From Planctomycetota bacterium (GTDB taxonomy: Bacteria; Planctomycetota; UBA1135; GCA-002686595): a DNA stretch of 64,000 nt. Positions within the stretch are counted from its first letter, which is position 1; the number at the start of each line of letters is the position of its first letter. A program made the translations under genes and the position numbers. This document shows positions 50,294 to 58,959 of this stretch, one piece after another. The stretch spans positions 1 through 64,000 of the forward strand of contig VGZE01000003.1 in assembly GCA_016872755.1 (NCBI GenBank). Direction: 5' to 3'. The notes below the pieces were generated by a model. That model did not search any database. It had not been told where the DNA came from and was given only the letters and a program-made list of their open reading frames with translations.

Positions 50294-51955
50294 ATGTCCG
50301 TCCCTCCGACCCCCACTTCGGCGCAGGCCGGCGCCGCGAATGCCGTCATGTCGAACAAGACCGAGCTGCACAAGGTAGGGCGCGCCCTGGTTTCGCTGTC
50401 AGACAAGAGCGGCGCCGAGAACTTCGTGCGCGCGCTGGCGCAGCGGGGGATCGAGATCCTCTCGACCGGCGGCACGGCGGCGATGCTGCGCAAGGCGGGC
50501 ATCGCGGTGCGCGAGGTGAGCGAAGTCACCGGCTTCCCCGAGATGATGGACGGGCGCGTGAAGACGCTGCATCCGAAGGTCCACGGCGGGCTGCTCGCGC
50601 TGCGCGACGACGCCGGCCACACGGCGAGCATGCGTGAGCACGGCATCGGCGGGATCGATCTGCTCGTGATCAACCTGTACCCGTTCGAGGCGACGATCGC
50701 CAAGCCCGGCGTCACGCGCGAAGAGGCGATCGAGAACATCGACATCGGCGGACCCGCGATGGTGCGCTCGGCCGCCAAGAACCACCGCTTCGTCGGCGTG
50801 GTCACCGACCCGGACGACTACGGGCGAGTCCTCGACGAGCTCGAGAAGCTGGGTGGCGGATTGTCACTGGAGTTCAAGCGCGAGCTCGCGTTCAAGGCCT
50901 ACGCGCTGACCGCGCGTTACGACGCCGCGATCTCTCAGTGGCTGTGGCGACAGGAGCTCGCCACCGGCCGGCAGGCGAGCCCGTTCCCACCTTCGATCAG
51001 CCTGGCTGCCCGCAAGGTCTCGGACTTGCGCTACGGCGAGAACCCGCACCAGCTCGCGGCCTTCTACCGCGTCGATGGAGCGACGGAGGTCGGCGTCGCG
51101 ACGGCCGAGGTCCTCGGCGGCAAGGCGCTCTCGTTCAACAACCTGGTCGATCTCGACAGCGCGCTCGCGCTGGCCAAGGAGTTCGACGAGCCGTTCGCCT
51201 GCGTGATCAAGCACAACAATCCTTGCGGCGCCGCGGCGGCCAAGACGATGGTGGACGCGCTGGAGCGCGCGTGGTCCGGCGACGCGCTCTCGGCCTTCGG
51301 CAGCGTGCTCGCTCTCACGCGACCGCTCGACAAGGCCTGTGCGGAGTTCCTCGTCTCCGGCAGCCGCTTCGTCGAGGCCATCATCGCGCCATCCTTCGAG
51401 CCCGCGGCCGTCGAGCTGCTGACGACGAAGCCCAAGTGGGGCAAGAGCGTGCGCCTGCTCGCCTGCGGCCCCTTCACGCCCGCCTCGCGCCGCGCCGACG
51501 AGCTCGAGCTGAAGCCGTTGGTCGGGGGCATGCTGTTGCAGCAGCGCAACCTCTCCTCCGAATCGCGCGCCGCGTGCAAGGTGGTCACGCGCACCGAGCC
51601 GACGGGCGCGCAGTGGGAAGGCATGCTGTTCGCCGCGAAGGTCGGCAAGCACGTGAAGTCGAACGCGATCGTGCTGGCGCACGGCAAGCAGATCGTCGGC
51701 GTCGGTGCCGGCCAGATGAGTCGAGTCGACTCCGTGCACCTGGCCCTGCGCAAGGCCGGAAAGCGGGCACAGGGTTGTGTGCTGGCGTCCGACGCGTTCT
51801 TTCCGTTCTCGGACGGTGTGACGGTCGCGATGGATGACGGGGTGGCGGCCCTGCTGCAGCCCGGCGGCTCGGTGCGCGATGCGGACGTGATCGCCGCCTG
51901 CGATGCGCGCGGCGTGCCGATGGTGTTCACCGGTCTGCGGCACTTCCGCCACTAG
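50294..51955 (+). CDS. purH: Bifunctional AICAR formyltransferase/IMP cyclohydrolase
   Basis: 553 aa from ATG 50294, or 535 aa from ATG 50348 (MSNKTELHKVGRALVSLSDKSG); neither has a clear ribosome-binding site and the shorter one is nearer the usual 520-530 aa. The IMP cyclohydrolase half (GRALVSLSDKSG..ILSTGGTAAML..TGFPEMMDGRVKTLHPKVHGGLL) is followed by the AICAR transformylase half with LRYGENPHQ and CVIKHNNPCGAA, holding the catalytic Lys-His. It makes the last two steps of purine synthesis. It lies five bases after prfB and no other pur gene is adjacent. Confidence 0.96.
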   Translation: MSVPPTPTSAQAGAANAVMSNKTELHKVGRALVSLSDKSGAENFVRALAQRGIEILSTGGTAAMLRKAGIAVREVSEVTGFPEMMDGRVKTLHPKVHGGLLALRDDAGHTASMREHGIGGIDLLVINLYPFEATIAKPGVTREEAIENIDIGGPAMVRSAAKNHRFVGVVTDPDDYGRVLDELEKLGGGLSLEFKRELAFKAYALTARYDAAISQWLWRQELATGRQASPFPPSISLAARKVSDLRYGENPHQLAAFYRVDGATEVGVATAEVLGGKALSFNNLVDLDSALALAKEFDEPFACVIKHNNPCGAAAAKTMVDALERAWSGDALSAFGSVLALTRPLDKACAEFLVSGSRFVEAIIAPSFEPAAVELLTTKPKWGKSVRLLACGPFTPASRRADELELKPLVGGMLLQQRNLSSESRAACKVVTRTEPTGAQWEGMLFAAKVGKHVKSNAIVLAHGKQIVGVGAGQMSRVDSVHLALRKAGKRAQGCVLASDAFFPFSDGVTVAMDDGVAALLQPGGSVRDADVIAACDARGVPMVFTGLRHFRH

Positions 51956-52092
51956 TCTCTGCTGTTCAGCGGCCCGAGTACCGGAAGGCCAGCACGCACA
52001 CAGACTCGTTTCGAGGGCTACTTCGGGACTCTCAGCGCGTGGTCGCGAACGAGCGCCAACGCACAGCTCCGCGCTGGCGTTCCGGGCTCGCC

Positions 52093-53310
52093 TCAGCGCG
52101 GGGCCGACGCGACGATCGGTTTCGCGGCCGGGGCGCCCGCGAGGTGCCCGTAGCCGACGCCGTCGAGCCACGCGTAGACCTTCGTCAACGGCACGACCAG
52201 TCCCATGTGCGGCACCACGGTCGGTCGCGAAGTGCCGTAGTTGTAGATCTTCGAGAAGATCCCGATCAGCTCGTGCGTCTGCGCATCGAAGATGCCGCCG
52301 CCGGAATTGCCGATGTACGTCGGCGCGTTGATCATCCAGTAGCTCTTGCCATCGACCTCGTGCTGGATCGAGGAGATCTCGCCCAGCGTCGGGATCGGGT
52401 CGTTCCCCAGCGGGCAACCGACCGCGTAGATCGGCTGGAAGACCGATACCTGCGCGAGCCGCTCGCGCGAGGCCAGGCCGGCTCCGACGGTGAGACGCTC
52501 GTTGTGGTCGAGTTCCAGCAGCGCGGAATCCACGTCGGCGTCGTATTGAAGCAGGCGCGCCTTGAGCTCCTTCTTGGAGCCGTCGCGACCATAGAGCGTG
52601 ACCGGCACGGGCATCGTGCGGTCCTTGCTGTCGCCTTGGATGTCGCGCACGACGTGCCAGGCGGTCAACAAATAGTTGTGGTAGGCCCCCTCCTCGTTCG
52701 CGCGCGAGGCGAGCAGCACGCCGCTGCCGATGCTGTTCTCTCCGGAGATCTGCACGGTCGGCCCCATCAAGTCCTGCCAGCGCGACTCGAAGTCCTGCTC
52801 GCGCTGCTCGCGCTGTTCGAGCTCGGTGACACGATTCTCCGCGCGCCGACCGGAGTCGACGGCTGCTCGCACGAGTTCGTCGAGCTTCTCGCGACCCGAG
52901 CGCAGGTTCGATTCGAGCTCGGCCAGCTTGTTGTTCAGAGGATCCGACTCCAAGCGCCCGCGCAGCGCTTGCAACTCGTCGAGATCCGCATTCTGTTGGT
53001 CGAGCGTCGCGTGGAACTCCTTCAACGAGTTCTCGAGCTCGGCGATGCGCGTGCGCAGCGCAACCGTGTCGGCGCTGGTGCTCTCCAGGCGGGCAGCCTC
53101 CGCCTCGAGCCCGCCGAGCTCGTGCTGGAGCGCGGCGAGGTCCGCGCGCAGTTGGCTGCTCGCGAGCATTCCCTCGACTTCCGCCGACTCGAGTTCGGCC
53201 ACCCGCTGGTGGAACACGTCGATCCCGGTGTAGCCGGCCCAACCGCCGGCGAGGGTCAGGGCGGCGCAGGCGTAGACGGGGAAGCGTCGGATCAGGGGGA
53301 GATTCAGCAA
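52093..53310 (-). CDS. Membrane-anchored coiled-coil trypsin-like serine protease
   Basis: 405 aa. An N-terminal hydrophobic segment (VYACAALTLAGGWAGYTGIDVF) is followed by an about 150-residue coiled coil (RVAELESAEVEGMLASSQLRADLAALQHELGG..RVTELEQREQREQDFESRWQDL), then a trypsin-like domain: TAWHVV (catalytic His), DVDSALLELD (Asp) and GNSGGGIFD (Ser336). The triad is complete. No PDZ domain is present, unlike DegP/HtrA. The coiled coil probably holds oligomers in the periplasm. The C-terminus is a short Pro/Ala tail. Confidence 0.82.
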   Translation of the reverse strand: MLNLPLIRRFPVYACAALTLAGGWAGYTGIDVFHQRVAELESAEVEGMLASSQLRADLAALQHELGGLEAEAARLESTSADTVALRTRIAELENSLKEFHATLDQQNADLDELQALRGRLESDPLNNKLAELESNLRSGREKLDELVRAAVDSGRRAENRVTELEQREQREQDFESRWQDLMGPTVQISGENSIGSGVLLASRANEEGAYHNYLLTAWHVVRDIQGDSKDRTMPVPVTLYGRDGSKKELKARLLQYDADVDSALLELDHNERLTVGAGLASRERLAQVSVFQPIYAVGCPLGNDPIPTLGEISSIQHEVDGKSYWMINAPTYIGNSGGGIFDAQTHELIGIFSKIYNYGTSRPTVVPHMGLVVPLTKVYAWLDGVGYGHLAGAPAAKPIVASAPR

Positions 53311-53551
53311 GGTGTCGCCTCCAGTGGATCTGGCAAAGCAGGGCCAAGGCTAGGTATCGGATTTCCGCCGGCGGCCCGGCGAATCGAGTTCTCCACTTTT
53401 TGCAGCGACCCGGAGAACAGCCACAAGACGATTATTTACAACGACTTCGAGCCGGAAGCCGGCACTTGTCCACAGGCCCTCGACGCCTCGTCCACCGCGT
53501 TTCCCCAGCTCTTCCTCGCGTTCTCCACGCGCGGATGTCCGCTGCGGGAGG

Positions 53552-55768
53552 TCAGCGCGACGCGACCCTGAGCTCGACGATCGCCAGGATCCGGTCGCCG
53601 ATTTCGAGGCGATCGAGCACGTCCGCGCCCGCGCGCAGATCCCCGAAGGCCGTGTAGCGGCCGTCCAGGTGAGGTGTCGCGCGATGCGTGATGAAGATCT
53701 GGCTGCCCCCGCTGTCGGGATTGTCATTGCGCGGCATGCCCAGCGTTCCGCGAGCGAACTTGCGCGGCGTGAATTCGTTGCGGAGCGAATCGCCGCGCCA
53801 GGAGGCACCGCCGTTTCCATCGCCGCGCGCATCCCCGCCCTGCACCACGAAGTCCGGCACGACGCGATGGAAGGGCGTGTCCTCGTAGAAGCCGGCGCGC
53901 GCCTTGGTCAGGAAGCTGTGCACGTGCAGCGGACACTCGGCCGGGTAGAGCTCGAAGACCAGCGATCCGCGCGTCGTGTCGATGCGCACCAGCGGATTGC
54001 GCGCCGGACGCTCGAGCCGCGGCTCCGCGGGCGGCGCCGAGATGGGGGCCGCGGGCGGACCGTCCTCGGGAACGTCGAAGCGCTCGAAGCACGTGGAGCG
54101 GGCGACGCTGCGCACATAGGCATCCTCGTGGGCGGCGAGCGCCAGGCACAACCGGCGCGCCTCCTCGCCGCCGATGCGGCCGAGCAGCCGGGCCGTGTTG
54201 AACGCGATCTCCGGCTCGATCTCGCCGCTCGCCAGCGTGAGCGCCTGCTCGAGCAGCGGAACGTCTTGTGGGTTGGCTGCCTCGCCCAGGGCCATCACGG
54301 CGGCAAGGCGCACGCCGTCGTCGGCGCCGACGAGTGCAGCGCGCACGATCGACAGCGCCTCCGGAGTGCCGAGCTTGCCCAGCTCTTCGATCGCCGCGCC
54401 CGCAACCAGCGGGTGCTCGTCCGAAGTCAGTTCCGCCAGCAGCGTGACCGCCTCCGGGGCGGGGAGCAGCGCGCTCGCCGTGGCCGCTGCGACGCGCAAG
54501 TGGGGGTCCGCGGCGCGCATCCACTCGCGCAGGTGGTCGTGCGCGCTGCGCGCGGGCGCGAGGGTTCGAGTGCTCTGGCGCGCCTGTGGCTCAGCGTCCG
54601 ATGGCTCCAGGAGATCCAGGCGCGTTCGCGCGATCAGAGCGCCGCCGCGCACGGCCGGCGAGACATCGCGCAACGCGCGCTCGACGCCTTGCACCGCCAG
54701 CTCGCGAGACTGCGCAGAGGCCCGCTCCACGCAGCGCGGCAGCGCGAGAGCGGCGGCGCGGCGTACGTGCGAGCTGGCGTGCTCGATCGAGCGCGACAGT
54801 GCGGCGGTGGCGCCTTCGGTTGGGCGCGCCTCCAGCGCCAGCGCCGCCTCGCAGGCCACGCGCCAGTCGAGGTCGTTCAGCGCAAGCTGCAACGTGGCGC
54901 CGATCTCGGCATCCGTCGCGAGGGTTGCGAGGCCCTTCATTGCAAAGATGCGGGCGAGCGGATTGCTGCTCTGCGCGCCGGTCAGGAACGCTGCTCGGCC
55001 CAACGGGCTCGAGCGCCGCGAGAGCGCGAACAGTGAGGCTGCTTCGAAATCGAGTGTCTCGTTCGCGGCCGCCCCCGCCGCGCCGCCCGGCGCGGCCGCG
55101 CGCTGCCTGTTCGCCAGCGCCGCGATCAGCGCCTGATCGGCGGCCTCGCCTCCGGGAAGATCGCGCTTCCACCGCGCGATCCCCAGCGCGGCCTCGACGC
55201 GCACGCGCGGGTCGGGATCCTGGAGCGCGGCGAGCACCGCGGAGCGCGCGAACTCGTCATCGTGCCGGCTCGCGGCTTCGACGAGCCGCGCGCGCACCTC
55301 GATGTCGGATGCCGCGGGAATCAGGCTGGCCAGGATCGGTCCGGAGCCTGCTTCGGCGCGCAGCCCCAGCGCGAAGGCCGCGCTCGCGCGCACGCCTATG
55401 TCCGCGTCCGCCAACCGCGCGCAAAGCAGCGGTCCGATCGGCGGCTCCGCCCTCGGCGCGCCGGGCAGGTTCGGGCAGCGTCCCAGCGCCAGGCAGGCAC
55501 GCGCGCGCACGCGCGCATCGGCGTGCTCGAGCAACTGCTGAAGTCGGCCCGACGTGTCGCGCGCGTCCTCGAGCCGCGCGATCTCGTCGAACTCCGCGCC
55601 GCGCGGCCACGCGATCGGACTACCGACGAGCACGCGCGTGTCCGGCGTCGGCAAGAGCTGGGTTTCCACGCGCATCGGACGCGCTGGCGCGCAGCACAGG
55701 CACAGCAGGCCTGCGAGCAACGACCAGCTCGGGCCGCGCCGGCGCACCGAATTCGATCTGCGTTCCAT
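53552..55768 (-). CDS. HEAT-repeat protein with C-terminal cyclophilin (peptidyl-prolyl isomerase) domain
   Basis: 738 aa. The N-terminus (PSWSLLAGLLCLCCAPARP) is a lipoprotein-like signal. Residues about 50-540 are alpha-helical HEAT/armadillo-type repeats (VRARACLALGRCP, VRASAAFALGLRAE, VRVEAALGIARW, VRRAAALALPRCV, VRLAAVMALGEAA). The last about 165 residues are cyclophilin: FHRVVPDFVVQGGDARGDGNGG, RGTLGMPRNDNPDSGGSQIFITHRATPHLDGRYTAFGDL, including the catalytic R-x-x-F-x-x-x-Q-G-G and QIFIT motifs. It isomerises X-Pro bonds, likely on exported proteins held by the repeat domain. Confidence 0.88.
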   Translation of the reverse strand: MERRSNSVRRRGPSWSLLAGLLCLCCAPARPMRVETQLLPTPDTRVLVGSPIAWPRGAEFDEIARLEDARDTSGRLQQLLEHADARVRARACLALGRCPNLPGAPRAEPPIGPLLCARLADADIGVRASAAFALGLRAEAGSGPILASLIPAASDIEVRARLVEAASRHDDEFARSAVLAALQDPDPRVRVEAALGIARWKRDLPGGEAADQALIAALANRQRAAAPGGAAGAAANETLDFEAASLFALSRRSSPLGRAAFLTGAQSSNPLARIFAMKGLATLATDAEIGATLQLALNDLDWRVACEAALALEARPTEGATAALSRSIEHASSHVRRAAALALPRCVERASAQSRELAVQGVERALRDVSPAVRGGALIARTRLDLLEPSDAEPQARQSTRTLAPARSAHDHLREWMRAADPHLRVAAATASALLPAPEAVTLLAELTSDEHPLVAGAAIEELGKLGTPEALSIVRAALVGADDGVRLAAVMALGEAANPQDVPLLEQALTLASGEIEPEIAFNTARLLGRIGGEEARRLCLALAAHEDAYVRSVARSTCFERFDVPEDGPPAAPISAPPAEPRLERPARNPLVRIDTTRGSLVFELYPAECPLHVHSFLTKARAGFYEDTPFHRVVPDFVVQGGDARGDGNGGASWRGDSLRNEFTPRKFARGTLGMPRNDNPDSGGSQIFITHRATPHLDGRYTAFGDLRAGADVLDRLEIGDRILAIVELRVASR

Positions 55769-55882
55769 GGGGAATCCCCGGCTGTACGGGTGGGCCCACT
55801 ATCGCGATCGCCGCGCTCGAGGGCCAGCGCGGTACATTGATGGGCAAGGCGGGACGTCGATCCCGCGCACAAGTCCACCCCG

Positions 55883-57139
55883 ATGCCGATTCAACCCAGT
55901 CCCATTCCCGAGATCCTCGACGAGCTGCGACGTGGTCGCATGGTGATCCTGGTCGACGATCCCTCGCGCGAGAACGAGGGCGACCTCGCCATGCTCGCCG
56001 AGTTCGCGACGCCCGAGGCCGTCAATTTCATGGCGCGCGAGGCGCGCGGCCTGATCTGCCTGCCGCTGTCCGGCGAGCTGTGTGACAAGCTCGAACTCGC
56101 CCCACAGGTGCAGAACAACAAGAGTCGCATGGGCACGGGCTTCACGGTCTCGATCGAAGCGGCCAGCGGCGTCACGACCGGCATCAGCGCGCACGATCGC
56201 GCCCATACGATCCGCACCGCGGTTCGCGCCGATGCGCAGGCCGCCGACGTGGTCAGTCCCGGACACGTGTTCCCGCTCCGGGCGCGGGACGGCGGCGTGC
56301 TCGTGCGCGGCGGCCAGACCGAGGGCATCGTCGACCTCGCCCGGCTGGCGGGCGCCCGGCCGGCCGGCGTGATCTGCGAGATCATGAACGAGGACGGCAC
56401 GATGTCGCGCATGCCGGAACTCGAGCGCTTCGCGCTCAAGCACGGGCTCAAGCTCTGCACGATCGCCGACATCATCGCGTGGCGCCGGCAGAACGAGCGC
56501 CTGGTCGAGCCCGTCGAGATGGACGTGCCGCTGCCAACGCGGCACGGTCAGTTCGCGGCGCACCTGTTTCGTTCGAAGATCGATGGTCAGGAGCACATGG
56601 CGCTGACCATGGGCATGCCCGGGCCGGGCTTGGACGGTCCGCGCCAAGCCGTCAGCGACCCGGTGCTCGTGCGCGTCCACTCCGAGTGCCTGACCGGCGA
56701 CATCTTCGGCTCGCTGCGCTGCGATTGCGGGCCGCAACTCGACCTCGCGCTCGACAAGATCGGCCGCGAGGGCCGCGGCGTGTTGATCTACATCCGCAAC
56801 CACGAGGGCCGCGGCATCGGGCTGGCGAACAAGCTGCGCGCGTACCAGTTGCAGGACCGCGGCATGGACACCGTCGAGGCGAACGTGGCCCTGGGCTTTC
56901 CGGCCGATCTGCGCGAGTACGGAATCGGCGTGCAGATCCTGGCTTACCTGGGGGTGCGCCAGATGCGCCTGCTGACGAACAACCCGAAGAAGATGGCCGG
57001 CCTGAGCGGGCACGGCCTGCAGGTGGTCGACCAGGTGGCCCTGATCACCGACCCTAACCCTAGTAATTACAAATATTTACATACGAAGCGCACGAAGCTG
57101 GGCCACTTGCTCGATGAGCTCGCCCCGCCGCGCTCGTAG
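55883..57139 (+). CDS. ribBA: Bifunctional DHBP synthase / GTP cyclohydrolase II
   Basis: 418 aa. The RibB half has [18 protein letters not shown] (substrate and Mg-binding Asp/Glu) and [40 protein letters not shown]. The RibA half has the zinc-binding Cys set [16 protein letters not shown] and the [20 protein letters not shown] motif. It makes both precursors for riboflavin. The C-terminal tail [13 protein letters not shown] is standard for RibBA. No FMN riboswitch can be recognised in the 114-base gap upstream. Divergent from the HEAT-cyclophilin gene. Confidence 0.95.
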   Translation: MPIQPSPIPEILDELRRGRMVILVDDPSRENEGDLAMLAEFATPEAVNFMAREARGLICLPLSGELCDKLELAPQVQNNKSRMGTGFTVSIEAASGVTTGISAHDRAHTIRTAVRADAQAADVVSPGHVFPLRARDGGVLVRGGQTEGIVDLARLAGARPAGVICEIMNEDGTMSRMPELERFALKHGLKLCTIADIIAWRRQNERLVEPVEMDVPLPTRHGQFAAHLFRSKIDGQEHMALTMGMPGPGLDGPRQAVSDPVLVRVHSECLTGDIFGSLRCDCGPQLDLALDKIGREGRGVLIYIRNHEGRGIGLANKLRAYQLQDRGMDTVEANVALGFPADLREYGIGVQILAYLGVRQMRLLTNNPKKMAGLSGHGLQVVDQVALITDPNPSNYKYLHTKRTKLGHLLDELAPPRS

Positions 57140-57146
57140 ACCCACC

Positions 57147-57893
57147 ATGCCCACGCATTCCTCACCGGGGGGGAGGGAAGGGGGCCGGCGGCCCACCGGG
57201 CCCGAGCAGGCGGAAGAAACCTCGGCGGCGGGCGTCCACCCCAACGTGGGACCGGTCGCCCGAAAGTCGATGTCAGCAGCCGCGCCATCGGCGCGCCCAT
57301 CGTCCTCGTCCAAAGCGGAAGAGCGCGACGAGGACGATGCCCTCGTAGCCCTCGTGCTCGGCGGTGATTCGCGCGCGTTCCAGGCCCTGGTCGAGCGGCA
57401 CCAGCAGCGCATCTTCGCGCTGGTCCGGCACTATGCGAGCGCGGCCGATGTCGAGGACATCGTCCAGGAGACCTTCCTCAAGGCCTTCCGGCGGCTCGAC
57501 AGCTTCCAGCGCCAATCCTCGTTCTCGACCTGGATCTACCGGATCGCGGTGAACTCGGCGCTCGACTACCTGAAGCGCCGCGGGCGCTCGCCGGTGCAGG
57601 TCGCCGAGGATCCCGAGGCCGACGTCACGCCCGCCGCGCGCGTGCTCGCGCCGGATGCGCGCCTGCAGCGCGAGGAGATCGCTGCCGTCACGCACGATGT
57701 GCTCGCCTCGATGCCGGAGATCTTCCGCACCGTGCTCGTGATGCGCGAGTTCGAGGGGCGCGCCTACCAGGACATGGCCGACTTGCTCGGACTTTCGATC
57801 GGCACCGTGGAGTCACGGCTGTTCCGCGCTCGCGCGCGCTTCCGCGACCTGCTGATCCAGCGACACCCCGAATTCGCGGCGAGCGAGGGCTGA
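57147..57893 (+). CDS. ECF-type RNA polymerase sigma factor
   Basis: 248 aa from ATG 57147; the ATG at 57270 (MSAAAPSAR) would drop about 41 low-complexity residues and is an alternative. Neither has a clear ribosome-binding site. Region 2: DSRAFQALVERHQQRIFALVRHYASAADVEDIVQETFLKAFRRLDSFQRQSSFSTWIYRIAVNSALDYLKR. Region 4: LASMPEIFRTVLVMREFEGRAYQDMADLLGLSIGTVESRLFRARARFRDLL. This is a RpoE-type ECF sigma factor. The next gene encodes its likely zinc anti-sigma factor. Confidence 0.9.
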   Translation: MPTHSSPGGREGGRRPTGPEQAEETSAAGVHPNVGPVARKSMSAAAPSARPSSSSKAEERDEDDALVALVLGGDSRAFQALVERHQQRIFALVRHYASAADVEDIVQETFLKAFRRLDSFQRQSSFSTWIYRIAVNSALDYLKRRGRSPVQVAEDPEADVTPAARVLAPDARLQREEIAAVTHDVLASMPEIFRTVLVMREFEGRAYQDMADLLGLSIGTVESRLFRARARFRDLLIQRHPEFAASEG

Positions 57894-57917
57894 GGCCGAG
57901 TTCCGGCGGAGACGAAC

Positions 57918-58523
57918 ATGCGACGAGACGACGATCATCCAAACCCAGAACCCGGCGAGCCGGTCGAGCTCGGTTGCGCCTCCGCGCTGCAGCTCGTTCC
58001 GGGCTACCTCGACGAGGAGCTGTCCGAGGAGCAGGCCGCGCCGCTGCGCCGACACCTGCTGGCGTGCCATGCCTGCCGCGAGGAGGCGCAGGCCGAGCGC
58101 GCGCTGCGTCGCTGGTTCGTGCCGAGTGAGCCGGTGGCGGTGCCCGAGGGCTTCGCGGCGCGCGTGACCCAGCTCGCCTTCTCCGGTGCGACGAGCGTGT
58201 CGGCGCGCCCGCTGCCGCGCGCGGTGCCGGCCGCCGCCGCGCTGCCCGCGAGCCCCCGCGATTTGCAGCGCTTCGTGCTGCGCCTGGTTGCGGTCGCGGC
58301 CGCCGTGCTGCTCACCTTCGCCCTGGCGCTGCACTGGCGCAACCGTCCGGCGGGCGAGGAGCTGTACGCCGACGAACTGCCCGCGATGTGGAGCGCGCCT
58401 GCCGTGCAACAGCCGCAGCCGTCCCCGATCCGCGCATCCCGCAAGGCGCAACCCCGTCCGAACGCGGACTCGGCCACGGGCTCGTCCGCTACGCCCGCCT
58501 CCCAACGGCCCTCCGGTCAGTAG
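57918..58523 (+). CDS. Zinc-type anti-sigma factor, membrane-anchored
   Basis: 201 aa. The N-terminal part carries the ZAS motif H-x3-C-x2-C (RRHLLACHACREEAQ) preceded by LVPGYLDEELSEEQ, typical of putative zinc-finger anti-sigma factors that trap ECF sigma in the cytoplasm. A single membrane helix (VLRLVAVAAAVLLTFALALHW) lies at about 120-140, followed by a Pro/Ser/Ala-rich exported tail. It follows the sigma gene by 24 bases. Its release signal is unknown; the next gene encodes a Spy-like protein. Confidence 0.85.
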   Translation: MRRDDDHPNPEPGEPVELGCASALQLVPGYLDEELSEEQAAPLRRHLLACHACREEAQAERALRRWFVPSEPVAVPEGFAARVTQLAFSGATSVSARPLPRAVPAAAALPASPRDLQRFVLRLVAVAAAVLLTFALALHWRNRPAGEELYADELPAMWSAPAVQQPQPSPIRASRKAQPRPNADSATGSSATPASQRPSGQ

Positions 58524-58538
58524 CGGGCCGGCGCTCAG

Positions 58539-58919
58539 ATGCTGGATTCCCTGCGCGGTTGGATCGTGTTGCTCGCGGCGACGAGCTTTCTCGCCGGGGT
58601 CGCGGCCGGCGTGATCTTCGGCCTGGAGGTCGCTCCGGCCCCGCCCGAGCGCGGCCCTTTCGACGAGTACCAGGCGCGCCTGGGGCGCGCGTTCCAGCTC
58701 GACCGCGAACAGCAGCGAGTCCTCGCGCTGCGCCTCGACCAGTACAGGCGCGAGATCGAGGCCGTGCAGTCGAAGTACATGCCGGGCATGGAGGCCGAAC
58801 TCGTCAAGGCCGGCCTGGGGTGTCGAGACTACATCCGCGATAGAGTGTTGCCCCCCGCCGAGCGCAAGCGCTTCGACACGCTCGTACAGACCGGGCAGCT
58901 TCCCGAACCGACCTTCTGA
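58539..58919 (+). CDS. Spy/CpxP-like periplasmic small protein
   Basis: 126 aa. An N-terminal membrane helix (IVLLAATSFLAGVAAGVIFGL) precedes a helical region with LTxxQ-like character (FQLDREQQRVLALRLDQYRREIEAVQSKYMPGM), as in the Spy/CpxP/heavy-metal-resistance family of periplasmic chaperone-sensors. It follows the anti-sigma gene by 15 bases. It could present the signal that relieves the anti-sigma factor, but this is inferred from gene order only. Confidence 0.7.
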   Translation: MLDSLRGWIVLLAATSFLAGVAAGVIFGLEVAPAPPERGPFDEYQARLGRAFQLDREQQRVLALRLDQYRREIEAVQSKYMPGMEAELVKAGLGCRDYIRDRVLPPAERKRFDTLVQTGQLPEPTF

Positions 58920-58959
58920 TCCGCTCCTCGCGAGCCAACGCTCCAGCGCCTCTCCGAAC

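Noticed and set aside
55769-55882. An FMN riboswitch before ribBA.
   Set aside because: The 114-base gap does not contain the conserved junction sequences of the RFN element and is shared with the promoter of the divergent gene.
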